A DNA stretch of 64,000 nt from Nostoc sp. 'Peltigera membranacea cyanobiont' N6 (lineage in GTDB: Bacteria > Cyanobacteriota > Cyanobacteriia > Cyanobacteriales > Nostocaceae): the NCBI RefSeq assembly GCF_002949735.1, contig NZ_CP026681.1, forward strand, positions 6,602,501 to 6,666,500, read 5' to 3'. The translations under genes were made by a program, and so were the position numbers. Numbering within the stretch: the stretch's first letter is position 1; each line of letters starts with the position of its first letter. Shown piece by piece: positions 46,532-55,181 of the stretch. The notes under the pieces were generated by a model. That model had not been told where the DNA came from. It worked only from the letters and a program-made list of their open reading frames with translations, and did not search any database.

Positions 46532-47194
46532 TTATTCCCAATATGTCTTCCAATCATCCTTAAAAGCTTGCTGTAATTTTTTCATATAAGCAGATGTTTT
46601 AATTTTCACCATCCATAGGTTATTACTATCGCTGCCACCTCCTTTACAAATAACACCTTCTGATACACCATATTTTCCTTCTCGAATATCATCAATAAAT
46701 TGACCTGTTAGCTTACCGCGATAAATAACCTGGGCAATGTTTAGGTAATTAAAATCTCGGAGAAATCGTTCGGGAGCAATAATACATTTATCAGTTTGTA
46801 CATCAAAGAGAATTAGTTGTTTTGGGTCATCCTTTCGATGCATCCCGGCAAAGGAGTTAGTCCCAAAAAACTCTGTAAATACTGTAATTTCCGGCGAGTG
46901 ATAATTTAAATTTTCTTGAAATACTCTTTGTAAAGGATTAGCAAAGTCTCTGTTAAAAATCTCAGGAGCTTCTTCTAAACCTGGATGCGCTTTGTTGAAT
47001 TGTGCAATTCCCATATCATCTAAATCAAACCGATCCCGACGCGTACCAAAGGCATACCACCCAAGTTCCAATTCCCAAACCCAGTGAAGATTTGTACCAT
47101 CATATTTCTCAAAAGCTATGCAGCGTTCCCAAGGACAATTTTTGCTATCTGGAATTTTTGGATAAACAAGTTGCACTCGTGTCATTGCGATCAA
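46532..47194 (-). CDS. Minimal RNA ligase (Rnl-type nucleotidyltransferase)
   Basis: The 220-residue protein contains the covalent nucleotidyl-transferase motifs in order. Motif I is EKYDGTN with Lys30 (counting from 47194). A motif Ia/III-like area lies in VFTEFFG and LILFDV. Motif IV is SEGVICKGG, and motif V WMVKIKT. That is the core of ATP-dependent RNA ligases; there is no extra C-terminal domain beyond about 20 residues. It should seal nicked or cleaved RNA through a lysine-AMP intermediate. MTRVQLVYPK at 47185 is an alternative start. No nuclease or toxin gene is adjacent. Confidence 0.85.
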   Translation of the reverse strand: MIAMTRVQLVYPKIPDSKNCPWERCIAFEKYDGTNLHWVWELELGWYAFGTRRDRFDLDDMGIAQFNKAHPGLEEAPEIFNRDFANPLQRVFQENLNYHSPEITVFTEFFGTNSFAGMHRKDDPKQLILFDVQTDKCIIAPERFLRDFNYLNIAQVIYRGKLTGQFIDDIREGKYGVSEGVICKGGGSDSNNLWMVKIKTSAYMKKLQQAFKDDWKTYWE

Positions 47195-47577
47195 AAGAGG
47201 TCTGTAACGCTTGCATTATAGAACCTATTAGACATATCCAAAATAGTATATTTTGTGGTAAAAGAAGATCGTGGGAAGTTTTTTGACACTAAAGTATGAG
47301 TGAGATACTGAATTACATTGAGAAGAATCCTCAAGAGGCAAACCGGTTAAGGACTACATTCTAGCCACACAAAGGCTTTGACTATTTTAGGAGATGTCTA
47401 ATGACATCTCCAAGTCTTTTGTGAGAATATCGCCGCCATTTTGCCTTCTCTTAATGCGTGTCTGAGTCACTGGTTGCCACATTTTGATACCGACAAGGAC
47501 TTTTAAAACATCCTTCTAAGAGCGTTATAGAATAGAAATAAACCTTATATACATTAGCTAATTAAGCAGAATTGACC
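47195..47577. other. Divergent intergenic region with hairpin
   Basis: At 47390-47412 GGAGATGTC and GACATCTCC form a perfect nine-base stem around a five-base loop, followed by AAGTCTTTT, a weak terminator or a leader structure. The promoters of the RNA ligase (leftward) and miaB (rightward) must also lie here. Confidence 0.5.
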
Positions 47578-48942
47578 ATGACCACTTCTAAACGCCACTA
47601 CCACATCACTACTTTCGGTTGTCAGATGAATAAAGCTGACTCAGAGCGCATGGCTGGCGTTTTGGAAGATATGGGCTTTGAATGGTCTGAAGACCCGAAT
47701 AATGCAGATGTGATTCTCTACAATACCTGCACAATTCGAGATAATGCCGAGCAAAAGGTATATTCCTATCTTGGCAGACAGGCGAAGCGCAAGCATGAGC
47801 AGCCTGATTTAACGCTGATTGTTGCTGGTTGTGTTGCCCAGCAAGAAGGCGAAGCGCTGTTGCGACGAGTTCCAGAATTAGATTTGGTAATGGGGCCACA
47901 ACATGCCAACCGCCTTAAAGATTTGCTGGAGTCGGTGTTTAATGGCAACCAAGTTGTAGCAACCGAGTCGGTTCACATTATTGAAGATATCACCCAACCG
48001 CGACGAGATAGTAAGGTAACAGCTTGGGTAAATGTAATTTACGGCTGTAACGAACGCTGCACCTACTGCGTGGTTCCCAATGTGCGAGGTGTCGAACAAT
48101 CTCGCATACCGTCAGCTATACGGGCTGAAATGTCAGAATTAGGACGGCAAGGTTACAAGGAAATTACTCTACTCGGTCAAAATATTGATGCTTACGGCAG
48201 AGATTTGCCAGGAACAACGTCAGAAGGTCGGCATCTGCACAACTTCACAGATTTACTTTATTACGTCCATGATGTGCCAGGGATTGAAAGATTAAGATTT
48301 GCTACTAGCCACCCCCGTTATTTTACAGAGAGATTGATTAAGGCTTGTGCTGAGTTGCCCAAAGTCTGCAAACACTTCCACATTCCCTTTCAATCTGGGG
48401 ATAATGAACTTTTAAAGGCGATGTCGCGCGGTTATACCCATGAGAAATATCGGCGGATTATCGATACCATTCGGCGATATATGCCAGATGCCTCCGTTAG
48501 TGCTGATGCGATTGTTGGTTTTCCTGGGGAGACAGAAGCACAGTTTGAAAATACCCTGAAACTGGTGGAAGATATTGGTTTTGATATGTTGAATACAGCA
48601 GCATATTCGCCGCGTCCAGGGACACCTGCCGCTTTGTGGAACAATCAACTAAGTGAAGAAATTAAAAGCGATCGCCTCCAACGGCTCAATCATTTGGGAA
48701 ACTTGAAAGTAGCAGAGCGATCGCAACGTTACTTTGGACGCATCGAATCCGTTTTAGTAGAAGACCAAAACCCCAAAGATCAAACCCAGGTGATGGGACG
48801 CACTGATGGTAATCGGTTGACATTTTTCAGTGGTGACATTAAAGAATTGAAAGGGCAGTTAGTAAAAGTAAAAATTACTGAAGTTCGCCCTTTTAGCTTG
48901 ACAGGTGAACCAGTTGAAGTGCGAGAAGTCATGCCAGTTTAA
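47578..48942 (+). CDS. miaB: tRNA-2-methylthio-N6-isopentenyladenosine synthase
   Basis: A radical-SAM methylthiotransferase of about 454 residues. The N-terminal UPF0004 domain carries HITTFGCQMNKADSE and two further Cys (NTCTIRD, AGCVAQQ). The radical-SAM site is GCNERCTYCVVP (C-x3-C-x2-C), and a TRAM domain at the end reads VLVEDQNPK...GRTDGNRLTFF. It thiomethylates i6A37 of tRNAs reading UNN codons. The ATG at 47578 is preferred over the in-frame TTG two codons before. Confidence 0.96.
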   Translation: MTTSKRHYHITTFGCQMNKADSERMAGVLEDMGFEWSEDPNNADVILYNTCTIRDNAEQKVYSYLGRQAKRKHEQPDLTLIVAGCVAQQEGEALLRRVPELDLVMGPQHANRLKDLLESVFNGNQVVATESVHIIEDITQPRRDSKVTAWVNVIYGCNERCTYCVVPNVRGVEQSRIPSAIRAEMSELGRQGYKEITLLGQNIDAYGRDLPGTTSEGRHLHNFTDLLYYVHDVPGIERLRFATSHPRYFTERLIKACAELPKVCKHFHIPFQSGDNELLKAMSRGYTHEKYRRIIDTIRRYMPDASVSADAIVGFPGETEAQFENTLKLVEDIGFDMLNTAAYSPRPGTPAALWNNQLSEEIKSDRLQRLNHLGNLKVAERSQRYFGRIESVLVEDQNPKDQTQVMGRTDGNRLTFFSGDIKELKGQLVKVKITEVRPFSLTGEPVEVREVMPV

Positions 48943-49019
48943 TCGTGAGGCTACCGCTCTTTTATCACTCTGAAAAAAGAAAAATCAAAAGACAGTAATT
49001 TGCCAAGAGAAGCAAAATT

Positions 49020-52000
49020 TCACTGTCGTAATTTCTTTATCAGGCTTTGCACGGTGGATTCTGGTTGCTGACGTGGCACCGGCTTTTGTTGTCCAAAGCC
49101 CTCAAACAATTCATCCAGTTTAACCGTGAAACCCAAATATGCTCCACCTGCGGAACGTGTCCCAGAAAAATCTCGGTCATCAACTTTTCCAAACACATAT
49201 CCAGCCGAAAGGCGCAAATTAGGAGTGAGGTAATAGCCTGTTTCTACCACAAAACCTGTCTCACTGTAGTTAGATTGGCCAATCCAACGAGCCTCACCAA
49301 CTAAATCCCAGCTATATCCCAAACGATAGGTAGCTCGTAATTGTCCCAGATTAACCGTACTCGTACCAACTAAATCGTTAGCCAAATAAGAAGTACTGTT
49401 ACGCAAAGCATACTTACCATAGAATTCCCATTGCCAGTTAGGGGCGTAAATAGCTTCTAAGGCAAAGGTATGGTCTTGGGAACCTGTACCACTGCCTAGC
49501 AGGATGGTGTCAGGAATAATCGCCGGATTTTGGCGATATTCATAACGTAATAAAGCATTAAATTTATCGCTATTGGGGTCGCGGTAAGCTAAACCCAACT
49601 TCAGGTTAGCCGTATCTCCCAATCCTGACAGCTTTTGATTAGAAGAGTTTGCCTGTTGATAGCGTACCAAAGCTGTGAGAGCCGGAGAAATTTTACCTGC
49701 GGCACCTGCGGTAATTACTGTATTGCTACCACCAGAAGAAGTGCGATGTTCGTAACGAGCGCTGGCTTGAAACTGGGGATTATCAGAGTATTCTAGCCCA
49801 ACACTGTAACTATCTCCACCTTCAAATCCGATCGCAGATGCTGATTGACCAAAGGCATAGGGTTGGGCATATTGTTGACCCGCCGCAGTTCGTCCGAAGA
49901 AGTTGCCAAATATGTGTTCGTAAGCTAAATTCAGCCGCAATCCCGAAGCAATAGTCCAGCGGTTATTTAAACCTATTGCTCCTTGGGTAGTCAGTTCATT
50001 AGCACCACCTAAAATTGAGTAACGACCAGTCAAGGTAGTATCGGTTCCGAGTTTGTGTTCGCCATTGACACTTAAGCTGGTGATGGAATTACCCGAAAAT
50101 TGACCGCCAGTGTAAAACTGTTGAGCCAGACTGACACTGACACCAGGAATTAATGCCCAATTCAATCCTAAGATGGTACGGTCTGGGTAAACTGTATCTT
50201 TTTGGGAAGATAAACTGAGTTCATTTTGAGCTTGGAAAGTCAGGTTCTTAGCGATGGGAACAGTAAAACGCGATCGCAATTGATCGGAATTACTACTTAA
50301 AGCGCTGTCAGCGATTCGGTCTTCCCGACGACGATGAATCCAATCTACATCCAAAGTGGCACTACCCAAGCGTTGTTGAATCCCAGCCGAAATCGTCGTC
50401 AGAGAATTATCAACTTGGCTCCCAGGTATAGCCTCAGAACGGGGTGCAAACAGTTCTTCAAAGGTGTCTAGGGGTTGGGGAGCAATCCCAAAATTGTCTT
50501 CATGGTCATATTGTGCCCTGACATTGGTACTTGAGGTGAGTCTAGCTGTAACCTGCGCCCCATAACGGGTTTGTCCTGGGACAAAGCTAATAGTGGCATT
50601 ATTGACAAAACCTGTATCAGCAAAGCGATAATAGGCTCGACCTTGAATCCCATTGGCAATTTCTCCCTCAGCTTCCAATCGGTACGCATCACCACTGACT
50701 TTTCCCACAACATCAGAATCATTCATGGAATGGGCATATTCTGCGATTAACTTCCCCTTGTCACCCAAAGCTATCAGCGCATCTGCACCGTAGAGTTGAA
50801 AATCACGCACCCCATGATTTTCTTGGAGGTAAGTTGCTCCTATCCAACTTTCTTGATTCAGCTTGCGGGAAAGGTTATATTGCAGACGACCGGCAAAGAT
50901 ATTGCTATCAGAGTTTTGGTCGTCGTATTGATAAGTAACAACAATCCGGCGTACCAATACTTGTCCAGTTTGATCGATATCTGTGCGAAGAATCGGTTCG
51001 CGGAATAATAAAGTACCGCGATCGTAGTCGATTTCGTAGTCTGGGCCTCGGTTAAGCTGTTTGCGTTCTAGTACAGTTCCAGGGCGATTTAGTTCTTCTA
51101 ACTCGATAAAGACATTTTCACTACCTGCTTGTAATATTCTGCGAGAGAGGAAGTAATAACCACTAGTACCATCGGGAGCAATGGTATCCCGTTGAAATCC
51201 CTCTAAGTTGTTCCCATAGAAGCCGGAAATTTGTAAGTTTCCTAAGTTGTAGTTAGCTTTAAAGCCGTGGAGTTGACGGGTGATAGAAGTAAATTGCTGC
51301 GATCGCCTTGCAAACTCTTCTGTGTTGTAGTCACCCCACATGGCATAATCAGGATCGGAGCCGGGGATACCATTTGAACGCTCAAAACGCAAAAATACAC
51401 TGTCAATTGAAGGAGCGACTACATCAACTTTCGAGCTATCGCCGTAGACAGGATAGTTTTGCTCGCTGGATTGGTAAGTTCTAAACAGGCGATTATCGCA
51501 GTTGCAATCTTCATTCAGATTACGAGAACTGTTGTATGCACCTGTAAACAACCATTCCCCGATCGCACCAGTGGCAAATATCGCTGAATGGAAATCTAAT
51601 CGCGTGCCGTTATCTTTGTCAGGAGGGAGAAAATCACGAAAACTGCCGTAATAATCTGTCCCTCTCGCGCCCAACCGTAAATCTATTACCCCTGTTACCA
51701 AACTGGGACGCAGTGAAGTTTCAAATTGCAATTGGGTAAAGGCTTCCAAATCATTAGCGATCGCCCGAATTGTCACAGTTTGCGCTTTTAATTGCGATCG
51801 TAAAATCGCAGTAAATTGCCCCCCTTTCGCCTCCACTTGAAATCCGGGTTCATCGGGTTTGAAGTCTTTCCCAACCAACTCCCCAGCAGTAGGGATCAAA
51901 GTGACAACAGCATCACGATTAGAGCGATTGCCATTTGCATCAATGAGTTGACCCCTGATTGTGGCTGTAGAACGTCCATCCGCCGGGATGCGGGACTCAA

Positions 52001-52763
52001 GTGTTTCTAAGGTTAATTGCTGTGCCGCTCCTCGGACTGCAACTTGCACTGTTACCGGGGGTTCTGTTCCTCCAACTGCTTGTGCAGAGATGGTGTTATT
52101 ACCTTCCTTTAAGGAGACACCATACCATGTCTGCGTTACCAAGTTAGTATTGGCCTCAGTTTCCGTCCGTCCTACTAGAGAAGAGTCTACCAAAACGCCA
52201 TTTACCCGCAATTCCACTTGACTACCAGCAGGGAATTGCAAAATTACTGTGGTAGCTTGTACATCTACAACACTCTCAGCCGTTGGAGTCAGGATTTTGA
52301 TTGCTCCAGAAATGGAGGGAGGAGGAATTTTCTCTTTGACTTCAGCGATTCCGGCTATTTTGCGTAAGCCTCTAGGTAAAGTAACAGAAGTTGCTGGTTC
52401 AAATGGTTGTATTTCCGTTGGAGAACTTTGCAACTGTCCCTCACTGTTTTGGCCTTCGTCCTTTTTATCTTCTCTGGCTAAATCAACAGAAGTTGCTGGT
52501 TCAAATGGTTGTATTTCCGTTTCAAAAGGTAGAAACTGTTGCTCGGAACTTCCCAACAGATGAGGAGAATTTGAATCTATGCTTTTTTCAGCAACTTTAT
52601 TCTGTTCTATACCCTTGTCTGCTTGCGAAGGGAAAAAGAGGTTTTCATTGGCTGGTTCTGCTTTGACTATGGCAGGATACAAAACCAAGCTGAGAGATAT
52701 TACTGGCATTACCCCCATCATCTTCAGGTTAAATCTAGTTGCACAGTGCAGTCTGGGTTTCAT
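49020..52763 (-). CDS. Large outer-membrane beta-barrel protein with Ig-like domains
   Basis: The 1247-residue exported protein has a signal peptide ending near residue 35. A low-complexity linker follows with two copies of EIQPFEPATSV. Next are an Ig-like domain (about 150-245) and an invasin-like Big_1 domain (about 250-350: IPADGRSTATIRGQLIDANGN). From about 360 to the end are alternating amphipathic strands with tyrosine and aromatic girdles, as in barrels of 20 or more strands, finishing with an Arg/Gln-rich tail. There is no TonB box or plug. It is the last gene of a surface module and overlaps the upstream DUF11 gene by four bases. A role in exporting or anchoring the DUF11 proteins is inference. 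Confidence 0.82.
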   Translation of the reverse strand: MKPRLHCATRFNLKMMGVMPVISLSLVLYPAIVKAEPANENLFFPSQADKGIEQNKVAEKSIDSNSPHLLGSSEQQFLPFETEIQPFEPATSVDLAREDKKDEGQNSEGQLQSSPTEIQPFEPATSVTLPRGLRKIAGIAEVKEKIPPPSISGAIKILTPTAESVVDVQATTVILQFPAGSQVELRVNGVLVDSSLVGRTETEANTNLVTQTWYGVSLKEGNNTISAQAVGGTEPPVTVQVAVRGAAQQLTLETLESRIPADGRSTATIRGQLIDANGNRSNRDAVVTLIPTAGELVGKDFKPDEPGFQVEAKGGQFTAILRSQLKAQTVTIRAIANDLEAFTQLQFETSLRPSLVTGVIDLRLGARGTDYYGSFRDFLPPDKDNGTRLDFHSAIFATGAIGEWLFTGAYNSSRNLNEDCNCDNRLFRTYQSSEQNYPVYGDSSKVDVVAPSIDSVFLRFERSNGIPGSDPDYAMWGDYNTEEFARRSQQFTSITRQLHGFKANYNLGNLQISGFYGNNLEGFQRDTIAPDGTSGYYFLSRRILQAGSENVFIELEELNRPGTVLERKQLNRGPDYEIDYDRGTLLFREPILRTDIDQTGQVLVRRIVVTYQYDDQNSDSNIFAGRLQYNLSRKLNQESWIGATYLQENHGVRDFQLYGADALIALGDKGKLIAEYAHSMNDSDVVGKVSGDAYRLEAEGEIANGIQGRAYYRFADTGFVNNATISFVPGQTRYGAQVTARLTSSTNVRAQYDHEDNFGIAPQPLDTFEELFAPRSEAIPGSQVDNSLTTISAGIQQRLGSATLDVDWIHRRREDRIADSALSSNSDQLRSRFTVPIAKNLTFQAQNELSLSSQKDTVYPDRTILGLNWALIPGVSVSLAQQFYTGGQFSGNSITSLSVNGEHKLGTDTTLTGRYSILGGANELTTQGAIGLNNRWTIASGLRLNLAYEHIFGNFFGRTAAGQQYAQPYAFGQSASAIGFEGGDSYSVGLEYSDNPQFQASARYEHRTSSGGSNTVITAGAAGKISPALTALVRYQQANSSNQKLSGLGDTANLKLGLAYRDPNSDKFNALLRYEYRQNPAIIPDTILLGSGTGSQDHTFALEAIYAPNWQWEFYGKYALRNSTSYLANDLVGTSTVNLGQLRATYRLGYSWDLVGEARWIGQSNYSETGFVVETGYYLTPNLRLSAGYVFGKVDDRDFSGTRSAGGAYLGFTVKLDELFEGFGQQKPVPRQQPESTVQSLIKKLRQ

Positions 52764-54310
52764 TTCTTGACTGGCTCCTGGAATGTGGGGGTAACTGCGA
52801 AGTTCATGCGTACCAAACCACCAGGTTCTAAATGCACCAAGCGAGATTGGCTATTGCGTTCGCGGAATTTTTCGTTGTGAGCTAGGGCGTAACCGGGTAC
52901 ACTGCTGAGGTCTAGGACACCTGTGTGGTATCCAGGTAAGGCATTAGCTAAGGAGAACAAACCATTAGGATCTGTAGTGATGCGGTTTCCGTCCTCCAAA
53001 AAAATCACTGCATTGGGGATTCCAGGCTCACCACGCTGTTGTTCGCCATCAAAGTTTTTATCAACAAAGACGCGACCGATAATCGTGCCACAGTCAGAGA
53101 CGATTCCTGAACGAATTTTCAATTGATGGGTTGCAGGGCCATCCTTGGTGCTAAAACGGTTATCAGCTCGTTGACCATTGACGATCGCACTATTACGACC
53201 ATTACCGCGCAGAGAATCAGCTGTGAGTTGAGCGGCATAGGCAATATTCAAGACTTTATCAGTGGGAATCGTTACGTCTGTCCTGAAAATCACCGTGTTC
53301 CCATTGCTTTCTGAGGTGAGAGTAACTGCTTGACCATCCAACTCTCCCCGCACAGATTTAGGTAAAAATTGGAATCCTAAAGGTAGGCTGTCGGTGATAA
53401 ATATATTATTCAAACTAGCATCAGCGAGATTTTTTACCGACAGACGGTAGATTACCGTATCTCCAGGTTCAGCAGCAGCGCGATCGCCTGTTTTGATAAT
53501 CTGCAACTGATTGGCTTGGCACAAATTTGTGGTGAATTCAAAGGCTAATAAATTTAGTCCCACAACCTCTGCATTCGGAACTAAAACAACTGTTTGCTCT
53601 ACCCTGGTTTCACCTGTGGTACTTATTGGTTGACCATCCAGAGAAGTAGCAACATATCGCACGACCTGATTGCCTTGTGTGCCAGTACTGCCAAGGATTT
53701 CAATCTTGATTCGCCGTTGTTTGTAGATAGAATTTGGTGGTGGATTAACTACAAAAATGTAAATTCTACCTGGATCGATTTGACCCTTATTCGGATCGAG
53801 TAGGAAATTGTAGACACCCGCAGGGTTATTCGTAACGAAATAAGGGTTACTATTCTCGGTATTTGGCGATTTCCCGCTAGGAACGTTGTTATTAGAAATA
53901 TCGGGTAACTCTGTTCGAGTCAAAGAAACCAAGCTGCCCAATTCTGTGCCCGTTGGGTCGCTAGAGTTAGGTTCGTATACACCAACTGAAAAACCTGTAT
54001 AGTCAGATAAAATAGTGCCAGCGCAACCTAAAATCCGCCCTAATGGATCGAATAATCGGCTAGGAGTAACATTAAGCTGACTAGAAGTTCCTTGATATTG
54101 ATAATTAGTAACAGAGTCTGTATAAGTATAAGTAGCTTGATTTATTAACGGCAAAGATGCAGCTAGATTGTTAGTCTGCTGCGCGATCGCTGGTATAGGT
54201 GTAATAGTATGCAAAAAACTTCCCAGAAGAACAGTAGCTGTTAACCGTCGCCACCAGCTACTGCAAGAAGTAATTTGCTTTTGGTTTTGAAGACGGCTCA
54301 CAAAACACAT
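52760..54310 (-). CDS. Secreted protein with DUF11 and SdrD B-like domains
   Basis: The 516-residue protein has a signal peptide cut after PIPAIA (about residue 43). Residues 265-395 form a DUF11 repeat (IIKTGDRAAAEPGDTVIYRLSVKNLA). Residues 405-470 resemble the SdrD B/Cna-B-like fold (GRVFVDKNFDGEQQRGEPGIPNAVIFLEDG), with a D-x-N-x-D-G calcium-like loop. Such modules build rigid extracellular stalks. ATGA overlap couples it to the outer-membrane protein gene. Confidence 0.82.
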   Translation of the reverse strand: MCFVSRLQNQKQITSCSSWWRRLTATVLLGSFLHTITPIPAIAQQTNNLAASLPLINQATYTYTDSVTNYQYQGTSSQLNVTPSRLFDPLGRILGCAGTILSDYTGFSVGVYEPNSSDPTGTELGSLVSLTRTELPDISNNNVPSGKSPNTENSNPYFVTNNPAGVYNFLLDPNKGQIDPGRIYIFVVNPPPNSIYKQRRIKIEILGSTGTQGNQVVRYVATSLDGQPISTTGETRVEQTVVLVPNAEVVGLNLLAFEFTTNLCQANQLQIIKTGDRAAAEPGDTVIYRLSVKNLADASLNNIFITDSLPLGFQFLPKSVRGELDGQAVTLTSESNGNTVIFRTDVTIPTDKVLNIAYAAQLTADSLRGNGRNSAIVNGQRADNRFSTKDGPATHQLKIRSGIVSDCGTIIGRVFVDKNFDGEQQRGEPGIPNAVIFLEDGNRITTDPNGLFSLANALPGYHTGVLDLSSVPGYALAHNEKFRERNSQSRLVHLEPGGLVRMNFAVTPTFQEPVKK

Positions 54311-54461
54311 CTCCTCTGAAATGTCAAGCTTGTTGTTAATAAAAGCACTTATTTATTTCTGGAAATCCAGAATTTTTAAATGGTGTAAATCTCGTTTCGG
54401 AGCCATAGCACCCAATTAGCGTTCCCAGAAAATCTTCCCCAATCTCCAATCCCCAACCCAA

Positions 54462-55025
54462 TTAGCGCACTTGGGTTTGATAAGTCGCCGATACCGTTGT
54501 CTTAGCTGCAAGTAACGGAATCTGCAAACGGATATGGGTGTAAGCAATGGCTGGTGCTGGTTTCGTTTCCACTTTGCCGCCAGGAAGAGTAACTTTCACA
54601 GTGGGATTTTCAACAAAGCTGCGCCCACCATCAATGCTGTAAATAACTTTGGCATTATTGGGGACATTTGCAGATTTCAGCACGTAGACCATTCCTTTGG
54701 GAATAGGTTGATTAAGAGTTAAATTCTTCACTGAGCGATCGCTCTTATTTTCGCCACTCAAGGTATATCGCAACACATCCCCTGGACGCACTACAGCTTG
54801 ACCTTTCAAAGGTTCCCATTTCTGGCTTTGCTTACCCTGCCGATCTTGGGCTACCACTTGCTTTTCTACTTCTAAACGCAGTTGTATTTGCCCTTGAGTT
54901 TTGATATTCTGAGCAACAGCACTGTCTGAGTGCCATCCATTTGCGATTCCTGGAATTTGACCGATAAATGAAACTGTAGCAATGAGAGCGAACGCTCCTA
55001 AACCTGCAAGAGAAACACGCTTCAT
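54462..55025 (-). CDS. Secreted single-domain DUF11 protein
   Basis: The 187-residue protein starts MKRVSLAGLGAFALIATVSF, a signal peptide. It then has one DUF11-type beta domain: VVRPGDVLRYTLSGENKSDRSVKNLTLNQPIPKGMVYV, ending with TTVSATYQTQVR. It could be a minor pilin-like or capping subunit of a surface layer with the larger DUF11 proteins. It lies 151 bases before the next gene of the module. Confidence 0.75.
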   Translation of the reverse strand: MKRVSLAGLGAFALIATVSFIGQIPGIANGWHSDSAVAQNIKTQGQIQLRLEVEKQVVAQDRQGKQSQKWEPLKGQAVVRPGDVLRYTLSGENKSDRSVKNLTLNQPIPKGMVYVLKSANVPNNAKVIYSIDGGRSFVENPTVKVTLPGGKVETKPAPAIAYTHIRLQIPLLAAKTTVSATYQTQVR

Positions 55026-55181
55026 ACAAATAACCTCAAAAAACTTTCAGAATGCTAATTGTCGACTTATCTTTCCCTGCTTTTGCCAAGAAATAGTCAC
55101 TCTCCTATTTGCTTGCTGTTTGAGGGTTGGGGATTGAGGTAAACTAATTGCAGCGATCGCTCATTCCCCATTCCCAACGAA

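Noticed and set aside
46280..46557. Two small leftward frames before the RNA ligase stop
   Set aside because: They overlap each other in different frames, contain no recognisable sequence and have weak starts.
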